The notes under the pieces: generated by a model
Seen by the model: only the letters and a program-made list of their open reading frames with translations
Database searches by the model: none
Told to the model about the DNA's origin: nothing
Shown: piece by piece, positions 23,553 to 33,892 of the stretch
Layout of the letters: each line of letters opens with the position of its first letter
Numbering within the stretch: the first letter of the stretch is position 1
Program-made: the position numbers and the translations under genes
Assembly (NCBI GenBank): GCA_905250125.1
Contig: CAJNOL010000965.1
Span: forward strand, 26,571-90,570
Reading direction: 5' to 3'
DNA: 64,000 bases
Source of the DNA: Rotaria sordida
Lineage: Eukaryota; Rotifera; Eurotatoria; Philodinida; Philodinidae

Positions 23553-23712
23553 TATGGAGGCACACGGCATCAATTTTCATTAGTGTCAACAATATCAATT
23601 TGATTGGAGCATTAAAGTTAATTCGTCTCTCGAAAGTGCATTAAATTTGCATTAACTTTTCGACCAATCAAGTTCCTTAATTCGGCATTAAATTTTCTAG
23701 TGTAGACAAGGC
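23553..23712. repeat. Mobile-element ends at the SUMF-like breakpoint
   Basis: Two direct, similar words, GGCATCAATTTTCATTAGTG (about 23563) and GGCATTAAATTTTCTAGTG (about 23682), are followed by the terminal-looking GTAGACAAGGCC. They begin within a few bases of the premature stop in the SUMF-like gene, consistent with insertion-associated truncation. Confidence 0.45.
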
Positions 23713-24149
23713 CTTTATCATCATCATGAATGAGAATATACAGTTTAAATAAAAAAACAAAACATTCAACAATCATTTCGGTTTTTCGATGAACACTTCT
23801 TCGTTATGTAACTCAATCATTTGATCAAAATAAATAATCAAGATACACGAGAGAATGTTCTTTGGGAAGGAATGTATTGGTTAAATTAATATTGAACTTA
23901 ACCTATACCAATATGAAGTATAGTTTTGAAATATTGGTAAAGATTTTTCATTACTAAATTACTTGACATTCAACTTAATCTTTATGAATAGGGTAGATAG
24001 ATAAATGACATAAAATTATTTTTTTTTTTGCTTTCAATTAAAGATATTTATTTGATGAAGAGGCACGAAAAGAATGTTATCGATTAATAATGGAAAAAAA
24101 AGAAAAGAATCAATTGCTGATATATTCAATTCTAATTGATTAGAATTTA

Positions 24150-24395
24150 TTGTTGCACCATCAGAAGAGAAATAAGTTGACTTTTAAGGAAGTGATACAA
24201 AAAAAAATTATTGTTAAGAGAGCAAAAGAAAAAAAACCAACTTTTAAAGAAATGATACAAGAAAGAAATTATTGTTAAAAGACCAGAAGAAAAATAAACC
24301 AACTTTCAAAGAAATGATACAAAAAATTATTATTGAATCAACAGAAGAGAAATAAGCCTACTTTCAAGAAAATAATACAAAAAAAAAAATTTTTA
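24150..24395. repeat. Tandem repeat of ~65-70 bp, probably decayed coding repeat
   Basis: Four imperfect copies of a unit containing AGAAGA(G/A)AAATAA, ACTTT(C/T)AA and GAAATGATACAA. In one frame a unit reads KKPTFKEMIQ, so an ancestral repeat protein is possible, but frames shift between copies. A short exon-like stretch with FDEEARKECYRLIM precedes it near 24050. Confidence 0.5.
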
Positions 24396-24458
24396 TTTTG
24401 AGTAATAGATGACTATCTGTTATCAACAACAACAAAAAACTTAACATCATTAACACAA

Positions 24459-26186
24459 TCATATACCACCACCACCACCACCTGTACCACTACCATCTCC
24501 TGTACCACTACCATCTCCCGTACCACTACCATCTTTCGTACCACCACCATCTCCCGTACCACTGCCATCTTTCGTATCACTACCGTCTAAAAAGCAAAAA
24601 AAAAATATCAAATTTTATCGTTATAAGTACTCAGATGAAATAGGTGAAAAAATTTTATATTTCATCGAAAATTAACATATGATGCAAAAGTAATGGAACA
24701 AATGTTGGACCTTGTTTCTCTCCGATAGTAAGGAGACTGAAAGAAATTTTTTAACCAAAAGATAGAGCGTTTTTTTCTTCTTTCAACTCGTATATAATTT
24801 ATTTTTATAACACGCTCATAAACGAAACGACGCAAGAAAAAGGAGAAGCACCGTTAAAAAGAATCCGCACTTTTCGTGAGATCGAGAAAAACGGTGCAAA
24901 ATATTATTTCCTATAACTCTTCAGCAAGCATGTTTTGCAACGAATATTTTTTTATCATTTCATAGGAAATTTTCTCTTCTTTCGAATAATGTAAGATTTA
25001 TATTCGTTGTATATTCGTGTATGAAATTAGACAAGAAAAAAAGAGAAACATTTGCAAAATAAATTTTTAATTTTTAATTTTATTTGAACTCATCAAAAAC
25101 ATGTTGTTAGATGACAATGAATGCGATCTTTGTGGACTCATGAAAAAGTCTTGTCAAATGGTGGTTACTCACACTTACATCAACTCGTTAGAAAAATCTT
25201 GTAAAATGACAGTTAGTTGTAATCAACTGTTGTCTACAAGATATTTTTTATGAATTCGTATAGAAATTGTAAATTTATTGCGTGGGTGTTTCTCTTTTTT
25301 CTCATCTCGTTTCACTTACTGACTTGTGACAAATACGAATCATATATTAGTCGAAAAAGAAGAAAATTTCCTATCAACTGATAAAAACATATTCGTTCCA
25401 AAACATGCTGATAAAAGAGATGAAATGATCGACATTTTGTGAGTCCCTTTTAGAGAAAAACTGCGGATTCTTTTTAAAGGGTGCTTCTCTTTTCTGTTGC
25501 GTTGTTTCGTTTATGTGTTGTAAAAATAAATTACATATGAGTCGAAAGAAGAGAAAACGCTCTATCTTTTGGTTAAAAGTTTTCTTTCAGTATCCTTACT
25601 ATTGGAGAGAAACAGGGTCCAACATTTGTTCCATTACTTTTGCATCATATGTTAATTTTTCAAAGCTTCTTTTACTAATTAAAATTTAATTCAAGATTTT
25701 TTACATGTTTTATTCTTTGTATATTCATTTCTCTTTGTTATTATTTTGTAAAAACTTATAAAAAGAAGAAAGATTTAAATATGAGATGCAAATACATAAA
25801 ACCTTATGTTTTTACTTAACAAAGCTAAAAATTCTTTAAATTTTATCAGTCAAGAACGAATGAATACAAAAAATTTTTTCTAAGTTTTTTTTCAAGTGTT
25901 AGTAAATGTTCACGACCAACTTACCCTTATGTTCCTGCTCTGCACCTTCATACATTTTTAACTTGAGCAAAAGGACGTGGAAATTATTTTTTAGTTCTCC
26001 AAATTGGCGCTTTACTTCTTGAAGTTCATGATTAACTCTTACAAGTTCAGCTCGTACAGTATGATTAGATTGTGTTAATCGTTCGTTTTTTCTGATTAAA
26101 TTTGTTTTATCACGTTGTAAAGTATTAATTGTTTCCTGAAGAAACGAAGATAATGGTGGTGCTGTTGGAACATTATTTAGAACGTT
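24459..26186 (-). CDS. Coiled-coil protein with a Gly/Asp/Ser repeat tail (5' end uncertain)
   Basis: Two exons join in phase: 25925-26186 and 24459-24586. The first encodes a strongly heptad-like segment (FLQETINTLQRDKTNLIRKN, then VRAELVRVNHELQEVKRQFG), predicted coiled coil. The second encodes a tandem GDGSGT-type repeat ending in poly-Gly and a stop at 24459. The first exon starts after an acceptor at 26187, so at least one upstream exon exists. A candidate is a minimal ATG-AAA exon near 26705 followed by a GT; in that case the first intron would contain the large TGTGGG fold-back at 26.3 kb. The 1338-bp intron between the exons is mostly a large inverted-repeat element. Family unknown; probably a cytoskeletal or scaffold protein. 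Confidence 0.55.
24672..25655. mobile_element. ~984-bp fold-back DNA element with ~400-bp inverted arms, intronic
   Basis: Left end TTAACATATGATGCAAAAG and right end CTTTTGCATCATATGTTAA are perfect inverses. Complementarity continues for roughly 400 bases per arm (left 24672-25075, right 25270-25655) with scattered mismatches. Shared words include GGTTAAAA, AAAGAATCCGCA and AGGAAATTTTCTTC. A TTAA (or TA) at each end could be the target-site duplication, compatible with piggyBac-like or mariner-like mobilisation. There is no transposase frame. It lies wholly in an intron of the coiled-coil gene. Confidence 0.8.
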
Positions 26187-26256
26187 CTAAATAACAAATG
26201 AAATACGTAATTTTATTATTAATATCAAAATAGATTATCTAAATTGTTCTGCTATA

Positions 26257-26494
26257 AGGGTGTGGGGGTGTGGGTGTGGGTGGGTGTGGGGGTGTGGGTG
26301 GGGTGTGGGTGTGGGTGAGTGTGGGTGTGGGTGTGGGGTGTGGATTTGGATGTGACTATTCTTTCGCCAACATCCACAGCCCACAGCCACACCCGCACCC
26401 ACAGCCACACCCGCACCCACAGCCACACCCACCCACACCCACACCCACACACCCCACCCACACACCCACACCCCACACCCACACCTACACCCTC
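26257..26494. repeat. Large TGTGGG-type fold-back array
   Basis: About 90 bases of GGGTGTGGG/GGTGTGGGTG on the left, a ~30-base AT-containing loop, then about 120 bases of CCACACCC/CCCACAGCC on the right. This is the longest member of the family here. The apparent proteins rich in Gly/Val/Trp or His/Pro/Thr in every frame are artefacts of the repeat. Confidence 0.85.
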
Positions 26495-26539
26495 CTTGTG
26501 GTCTCATTATTGATTCTGAAACGGGAGTTAAAATATTAA

Positions 26540-28760
26540 GACTATGTAAAAAAAAAAAAGATTGAATTTCACGACGAAAGGTCTATCAATTACAAGCAAG
26601 GTTCAATTTCATATTTCTATCTCACATAACACATACGCACACAATTGTTTAAAATTTCAAAAAAAATTAAAATAAAAAGGATTAAGATGAAGAAAAGCCT
26701 ACTTTCATATTGAATATGTATGAACGTATTTTTTGCTCGACTGAATATCAGACAAATTGAAAGAAAAGTAGGGACACAATAGACGATACTGTACTACGAA
26801 TCATTGTGTGAAACAATTCTCTGTGTCCAGTTCGGATCGATAGGGGGCGCCATGTGCAGTCTCGAACACTTTTCATTGGTAGCAATTAATTGTACAGAGC
26901 TAATATTAAACAAGTTTTCAACAATAAAAAATCTAATTAGAATCATCTTTTTTCGTCGAATATTTTTAAGTGATCCAACGATTTTTTAAAAATGTATCAA
27001 CAAAGTACAAAACATCTCTCAATTTTAATATGTCATTCTATTTAAAAAAAATAAAAAGTCACTTCTTTAAAAAAAAATGTACGCGTTTTATTCAAGAAAT
27101 TGACGAATATTCATGCATTCAAAACTCATCTAATCATTTATTCATCATCTATTATCTGACACTAGTACACGATATAGTATCCAACTGAATTTCATCACTC
27201 TTCTGCTTTCTTGCAAGAAACGGGATTCTAGAAGAATTTAATGTATGATTATTCGAAATATCAATGAAAATTAAAGGAATCATTCTACCAGAAAAGTTTA
27301 TTTTCATGAAATTTTCTTTATTAAAAAAATATTTTCTTTTATTAAATGTCGCGTAGAAAATGAGCTTTTTCAATTCAACTGCTTAGGACTCTTCCCCTGA
27401 CTTTCTTCAATCGAGCTAAAATTTATACTTCGAATACTTGGAAGTGTTCTTATTGAGTTAAAATAAAGAATTCACATATATTCTTTATGTTCTTTATAAT
27501 AATAGAAGATAGTTCAAGTGAAAAATCCCTAACAGACTATGATTATTTTCTAAGAATTCTTTATCTCGAACAGAATATTTTTTTCGAAGCTCTATTTTTT
27601 AACTGCCTTATTTTTCATTTTCATAATTTACTATTATTATTATTCTAATCATTGTAAATAAGGCTCTTTTTTATATTTTGACAGAAGGTTTCAACGCACT
27701 ATTTTATATATCGACAAGCTTACAAACACTAACTTTGATTATTCTCGAAATTTATTATTTATCTAGTTGACTCTTTCCATGTTAATAATATGACGACAAT
27801 GAAAAAATGATATAGCATTAATCAAAATGTGTAACACCTAGATATTTTGATTCCGATTCAGAGAAAACAATTCGAGGTTTTATTCGTATCATATTTAAAG
27901 TAATTCTTCAATACTCGTTGTTTTTTTTAATTTAATCGACGACTAACATTTTTTAGAGTTATGTCTTTTGAATTATGCTTATAAACTTAAGTTCCAATTT
28001 CTGTCTTAGCAACTTCTATTTTCCGAGATTACTATTCATCATTCTTGGCATCATAAATATAAATTTTTAATTGAACTATTTATAATGTTTTTCCAATCAT
28101 TCAAATTTCTATAAAAGCTTTGAAATTTTCTATATCGTTTTAAAGTTCGTTTTTGATACCATTGAGCGCATTATCTGGTTGCTAATCTATGAAAGTCGTC
28201 TGAAACTTATTGTTCTCAATTACTATAATAACGTACACAATGGTCATTGGTCTCTTCCTTTACAATGAAAAAAAAACATTTTCGTGAACCTTCATTGCTA
28301 TGATTAGAGGATGAAGTTAGAAAAATTTACACTTACTATACTTTCAATGATCGTAACGAAAGTACGTTCAGACAAGAATAGTCACTACTTAGTTTTTCAA
28401 CATATTGCAATGCATGAAATTATTTTGCCTTGCAAAATATTATATAAATTTTACAAAAACTCGTCTCAATATTTTTTTATCTGTCAAAAGAAAAAAACAG
28501 TTAGACCTCTGCATAGTTTTTCAAACTAGAAGGAGCTATTTCACTCACACACTTCGTTAAAACTAATCTTTTATGATGAAAAACAAGAATTATAATCTTC
28601 ATTTTTGTGTTAACTATTCTTATTTTGAACGAACAAAAAACTTAAGGACAATAATGCAATTTTCAGGTTTGATTAATATATATTTAATCAATAACTAAAA
28701 GCTTTGTTTATTTTACCTGGTTAATTTATTATCAGCATTTCTAACAAATACAAATGGAAC
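26540..28760. other. Gene-poor AT-rich region
   Basis: No exon recognised. A GC-rich word ATAGGGGGCGCCATG stands out near 26833. Long A/T runs and short open frames only. Confidence 0.4.
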
Positions 28761-28769
28761 AACAACATT

Positions 28770-29075
28770 GTCCAGATGGTATAAGAACTTCACAAAATGT
28801 ATCACATGTATATGGCAATAATTTTCTTCCATGTATTAAAACATCAATATTAAAAAGAAGACTGAAATGTAACTAAATACAGAAAAACGAAAACAAATTT
28901 ATATTGATACAAATAAAAATAAATGAATGAACCTGTTTTACATCATAATTATTTGTACTTCTATCAGAAACATAACGTGTTGATAATGAAATTTTAACAA
29001 ATTGTCAATTGAATATACATTTAACAATAGAAATATTCATTACAAAATCATTCAATAATATTTTTCTATAGAAAC
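28770..29075 (-). pseudogene. Two-exon remnant of a Cys-rich (VWC-like) extracellular protein
   Basis: On the minus strand an exon at about 28937-29045 reads MNISIVKCIFN, stop, QFVKISLSTRYVSDRS, and ends with a usable donor. The next exon (about 28752-28870) reads LHFSLLFNIDVLIHGRKL, then CDTFCEVLIPSGQCCCSICI, then stop. The GQCC..C pattern resembles a von Willebrand type C domain. The in-frame TGA could be a decayed Trp codon. No upstream or downstream exons are visible, so this is probably a fragment of a duplicated gene. Confidence 0.35.
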
Positions 29076-29699
29076 TATCGAAAGTTATAAAAATAAATGG
29101 ATCAGGGAATATATTCTATTTTTCTATTGTTTGTTTTTCTCTTGCAAATGTGTAACATGGCCTTACTCAAACTTGTGTTGATCAACGAAATAGACCCATT
29201 ATGATCTGGGTATTTTCATCATGTAGGTACTAAATCATTGATTGGATCAGATTACGCGAATGATTTTTTTTTTCATTGCCATTTGTGTTTCAATAAATAT
29301 AATATGAAGAATAAATTCGCTAAAATAGAATTATCTATGAAAATATGCTGAGAGGAAAGATTTCTTCTTTTCATGATATTCCAATTAACAACTATTGGCG
29401 ACATCTGAATTTTAACACATCATACGCGATGAATAACGTATCGTTCCAGTTTATATTGAGACAATAATTGGGTCTTAGTGAGAGTATAAAAAGTTTAAAA
29501 GGATCAGTTGACGTGAACTTTTGAAGGCGAACTATGCTCATTTTACTGAAATTCTGTTTAAAGATAAGTTTAGTGATTGTTGAAAGTTTCAATCGAAAAG
29601 TATGTTCATTTATTGAGACATTGAATTTTCAAGTAATTTCGATTTTTTTTTGTGACAAGCAACTATTTATTGAAAGTTCAATATAATAGTAAAAACAAA

Positions 29700-29900
29700 A
29701 AAACATTCTTCTTATTTGAAGAACTTTCAAAAACGCTATAGCTCATCAGACTTATTTATGGATAAAGTTTTAGTTTTAGTTTTTGATTTTGTAGTAAATA
29801 CTTCCAAAATGGATTGAAAATTCAATCAAAATCGTCATAAATTCGTTTCAAAGATCCATGGAAACTAAATCTTGATGATTTTTCCTAGTCTTCTCTTTGT
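29700..29900. repeat. Dispersed repeat copy A
   Basis: Contains TTATTTATGGATAAAGTTTT and, downstream, ATCCATGGAAAC. The same order of words, with about 70 percent match by eye, occurs at 46850-47150. Type unknown. Confidence 0.4.
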
Positions 29901-30564
29901 GAGTTCAATATGATTTTCAAACAGCGCATTACAGTTATAGTAGTTTTGTTGTGAATAGTTTGTATTAGTGAAGAGAAAGATGAAGAATTTCTTGATTATT
30001 AAAAACATATTGAATATTTTTTAAATAGATTTTCGTTTATTTTTCTTTTTCATGTTACATATTAAGTGCATATTAATCATATATTCTATATATTCATCAA
30101 TTAATACATTATCAATCACGAAAAACGATAAAAGATGAGCATAGAACATTTCTTTCTATCCTAGAAAGTACAAATCGAATCACCAATCATCTTCTATTTT
30201 ATTTCATTTTGCTTTCGAATAATATGATATAATCGTGTTAAATAATGATTTATTCAAAAGAAACCCAAAGAAGATCCTGTTTAATTACTATAGTTAAAGC
30301 GAAGTTCGCCTTGTTGAAAACAAAAAACAACCAAAAATTGCTCTACCATTGCAAAGTTCCTAACAATCATCTACAATGAAAAAATTCCACACTGATTTTA
30401 ATTAATAAAACGTTACAGTTAGATCGTGTGATGTTCATTTTTGACAGCGTTGTAATCATTGACGTTTCCTTTAAATATCTATCAAAACATGACAGGAACA
30501 CGATCTTCGAGAACGTAGCGCCCTTTCAGTCCTCACGCTAAATAAGATACTGAAATCATCTAAG

Positions 30565-30590
30565 GTGTGGGTGTGAGTGTTCGGCTACTG
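30565..30590. repeat. Single G-rich arm (GGTGTGGGTGTGAG)
   Basis: One arm of the TGTGGG-type family without an obvious partner. It lies about 40 bases before the GTCCCG element. Confidence 0.5.
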
Positions 30591-30630
30591 TCTCTAGGTA
30601 GTGTTAAAAAAGTCATAACTAGCTTATTGA

Positions 30631-31127
30631 CTAGAGTACTGCGGGACAGTCCCGAATTCCGAAAAATCCCGTTTGTCCTGTCCCGTGGGACAAACGGGAT
30701 TGTCCCGAAAATTTTTCGGGACGGGAAAATATAGAAAGAACCTGTGTCCCGAACTTTTTTATTCATACATGAAAACATATCGTATACCCTCAAGTATACG
30801 ATATGTTTTCATGTATGATGGTCACGTCATATGTAGAAAAGAAGATTATTGGAAGATGACATGATCATTAAGTGTTATCTCGATAACAATGAGAACTAAA
30901 AAGAAATCTTATCAGTCTATTATTTATGTTGTTACTTTTGTTTTTTGGAAAATCATTCAATGAAGCGTTAATTCATTTACCAACCACGTAAGCGCATGTG
31001 TTTTTTCCTACTGGTGGTACAGAAAGTGCGTGTTATCCTCTTCAACAAAGTGATATCTTTATAATTTTTCGGGACGGGACAAACGGGATTCGGAACACGA
31101 CAAAGTTTGTCCCGCAGATCTCTAATA
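30631..31127. mobile_element. Fold-back element made of GTCCCG / CGGGAC words
   Basis: Left end CTAGAGTACTGCGGGACA, right end TGTCCCGCAGATCTCTAATAG-like; these are imperfect inverses. The interior repeats TCCCGTTTGTCC, CGGGACGGGA and AAACGGGATT on both strands. A separate perfect palindrome sits inside at about 30762-30813. Confidence 0.7.
30762..30813. repeat. Perfect 23-bp-stem hairpin
   Basis: ATACATGAAAACATATCG and its continuation GTATAC are followed by a 6-base loop and the exact reverse complement, ending TTTTCATGTAT. It is nested in the GTCCCG fold-back element. Confidence 0.85.
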
Positions 31128-31904
31128 GAAATAAGTTGAAATAGGTATTCTTTGAAAATGTGTTTTTGTTTTTTTTTGCCTAAGGGTAGTTTCATGCAAA
31201 TGATGACACTACACTACAATCAACGTTTGACAATATTACGATTAATTTTGCTTATGAGAACACATGGAAAAAAAGATGTCATTAAATCAATCAACTCGGT
31301 AATTTTAATTTAACTTCCAAATTTTGGTGTATCAGGAAAATTTAAGATTATAAATGATTTCTATTCGTTATATACTGAGTCATGATTGCGACATCCAGGT
31401 TTTTTTGCAAATAATCTCAGCATGAATAAATTATATAATCGTGATATTTTTTGTTGAAAGATATACTGTGACATTCTTTACAAGAATGGTAATGAGGATG
31501 TGACAAACTGGACGTTGTCTATATCGGTACTCTCGACAATGATGTTTATTGAGATGCTTCATCCCTTCAATCGTATCTATATATTACTACGAACAAATCT
31601 TTATATAGTAGTTACACAAGACAAGTGGAAGAGAAACATACGTTGTCACAGCCAACATTATTGAAGAAGTCATAAAGAGAAAAGAATAGAGGGAAATTGA
31701 AGTGTGACGGTCATTTATCATTACAGAGAAATCCTATTGAATAAGTTTGATGTTTTTTTATAAGGCTAAAAGTGAAGCACTATATAATAATGGTGAAATG
31801 TCCTATTATTTCCAGAGGAAAAAACGTCAAAATAAAGTCGATTATTTTGCATATATCTCTACACCAACAATTCAGACGACCAAAAAATAAAAGAAAAATG
31901 GTCA

Positions 31905-32470
31905 ACATGACTAGCCTCAAATGTCTGCACTACCGTCTAGTCTAGTTGAGTTTGAAATGACTTGCAACTCATCAAGACCAGTCGTCTTGATGAGAAGTGG
32001 CGTGTAACTAAACATAGACTAGTTCAGAACGTGTCCACACTAAAGATCTGCGGGTTCACATTTTCTGGACTCGGGCTCGGACCCAACAAAAAATAAATTC
32101 CTGAACTCGAACTCAATCGAGTCCAGACTCCAGTTCCTTTTTGCTAATATTTGGCACTTTTTGTGGACATGACCAGATAAAGGGTCAAGATTTTAGTTAT
32201 TTATTGGTTATTCTCACACAAAAAAGTCAATATAAAATTATTTCTTTTTACTTCCCTTCACATAGTTCTATTCAGATTCGAATCTAAATACAAATCGGGT
32301 CTGAAGTTAAATCTGAATGAGAACTTGTACCCGACAAAAATAAAAACTTTGGATTCGATCCTGACAAAAAACAAAAAAAAGTTGAGTCCGGACCCGGTCT
32401 GAAAAGATGTGCAGGTACCTAGTTCACATCATGTCATGACTAGATCGTTTTGTCTGTTCATACTGTCCAG
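31905..32470. repeat. ACTAGTC-word element with a nested GGGTCC-word element
   Basis: Flanks (31905-32040 and 32420-32465) carry CTAGTC, GACTAG and CATGACTAG words. The centre (32046-32420) starts GATCTGCGGGTTCACATTTT, ends GATGTGCAGGTACC, and is full of CTCGGGCTCGGACCC-like and GGACCCGGTCTG-like words. The centre closely resembles 21525-21970. The arrangement looks like one fold-back element inserted into another. Confidence 0.55.
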
Positions 32471-33047
32471 TTATGAGAAATCCCTTGTAAATATTTTAAT
32501 AGCATTGGCTGTGGATGTATAAATTGGCTGACTTAAACATTTATTATTTGCTGTAACTTCTTCGTCTGGATTAAGTTTATTTACAACCTTATAACAATCT
32601 ATTGATTGAATCGCTTCAAAAATTATATGAATTAGAATCATGTGGTTGTCGTCAGATCATAGCTGACAATCTCTAGTATAGTAATAGAAAACTTCAGACT
32701 ATTCAATCGATCTGTTTAATTTTTATTGACAACATAATCACAGCATGCCATTTTTTTTCATTCTTTCAAAAGTATCCAACCATTTATTTTTGTAAACTGT
32801 TGCACATCTGTTCTAAGTTGAAACTTTCGTTATGATACATGACTCAATAGTATAATTTGTACTTTATGTATTTCCTACAATGCTTAGCTAATTTTATTGT
32901 TTAATATATCATTAGCAAAAGCAACACAAATTGCATAAGATATTCTATTTGAACAGAAATTTCATGTTGAAAAATTGTTTTATTCATCCCTTGTCTATAA
33001 CATCAATCACGAATAGACGTTCTTGTACTTTCTTATTTACTAGGGAA

Positions 33048-33182
33048 TCTTTTTCGGTACGAAACTGTTACATTTGATATTCCCGATATTCATACTGTAA
33101 CAAAGGTATATAACATAAGTGACGTGGTTTATTTTGGTTTCAAATATAAGAATTTCCTACGGAAAAAGATTCCTTACAAATC
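33048..33182. mobile_element. Short MITE-like element
   Basis: GGAATCTTTTTCGGTACGAAA near 33048 is inverted as TTTCCTACGGAAAAAGATTCC ending near 33174, with about 90 bases between. No coding content. Confidence 0.55.
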
Positions 33183-33892
33183 CACGCTATTAAAATAACT
33201 TTTATCTACTGCGATATATAAATAAGACAGCACAAGAACATCTATCTGCATATTTTCTGACTCATCGTTCTCTAGAATTGCTTGTCACAAAATACAAATC
33301 TCGTTACAGTAAAAAACACACCAAGTATGGAAACCAAATGCGTACATAAATGTTGTATTTCGTAACGCATTAAAAAGAAAACGAAATTTCTGTTCGAAAT
33401 GTAGAAAGAAAAAAAGACATAAGGTTTGCTGATAATCAATTATCGTTGGAAAAGCACTATCATCTTTTAGAAATTTTACACTTTACTTAATATTATTTTA
33501 GTATAACGAAGCTACAGAAGACATGTAAGTTCTATATTTCAGCCTCCAAGAGATCACACTAACAAACTTTTTTAAAAAGATTTTAAAAATATAGTTTAAT
33601 ATATTTTAGTTGATAATAATCATCTTAAACATTTGTTGTAAATCAAATTATATGAAATAAAACTTAAAAGAATACATCATCATATAAAAAAAAGCAATTA
33701 ATTATGCTGTTGAACTTTTTAAGTACGAAAATACATATACAAATAAAAATTTGATTTTCTTTTTTCATATTATCAAAACAAAAGTCTACTATTGAATAAT
33801 ATTTATTTGGCGCATTTCATTAATTCTTATATTTCATATTCGTCCATAATATCAGTCTGTTAAAACTATTCGATTTGTCTACATTATATTAT

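Noticed and set aside
24150-24395. CRISPR-like array
   Set aside because: The repeats are imperfect, adjacent and AT-rich without spacers; the genome is eukaryotic.
26235-26539. Four overlapping open frames on both strands, rich in Gly/Val/Trp or His/Pro/Thr
   Set aside because: They are translations of the TGTGGG fold-back array; composition is forced by the repeat.
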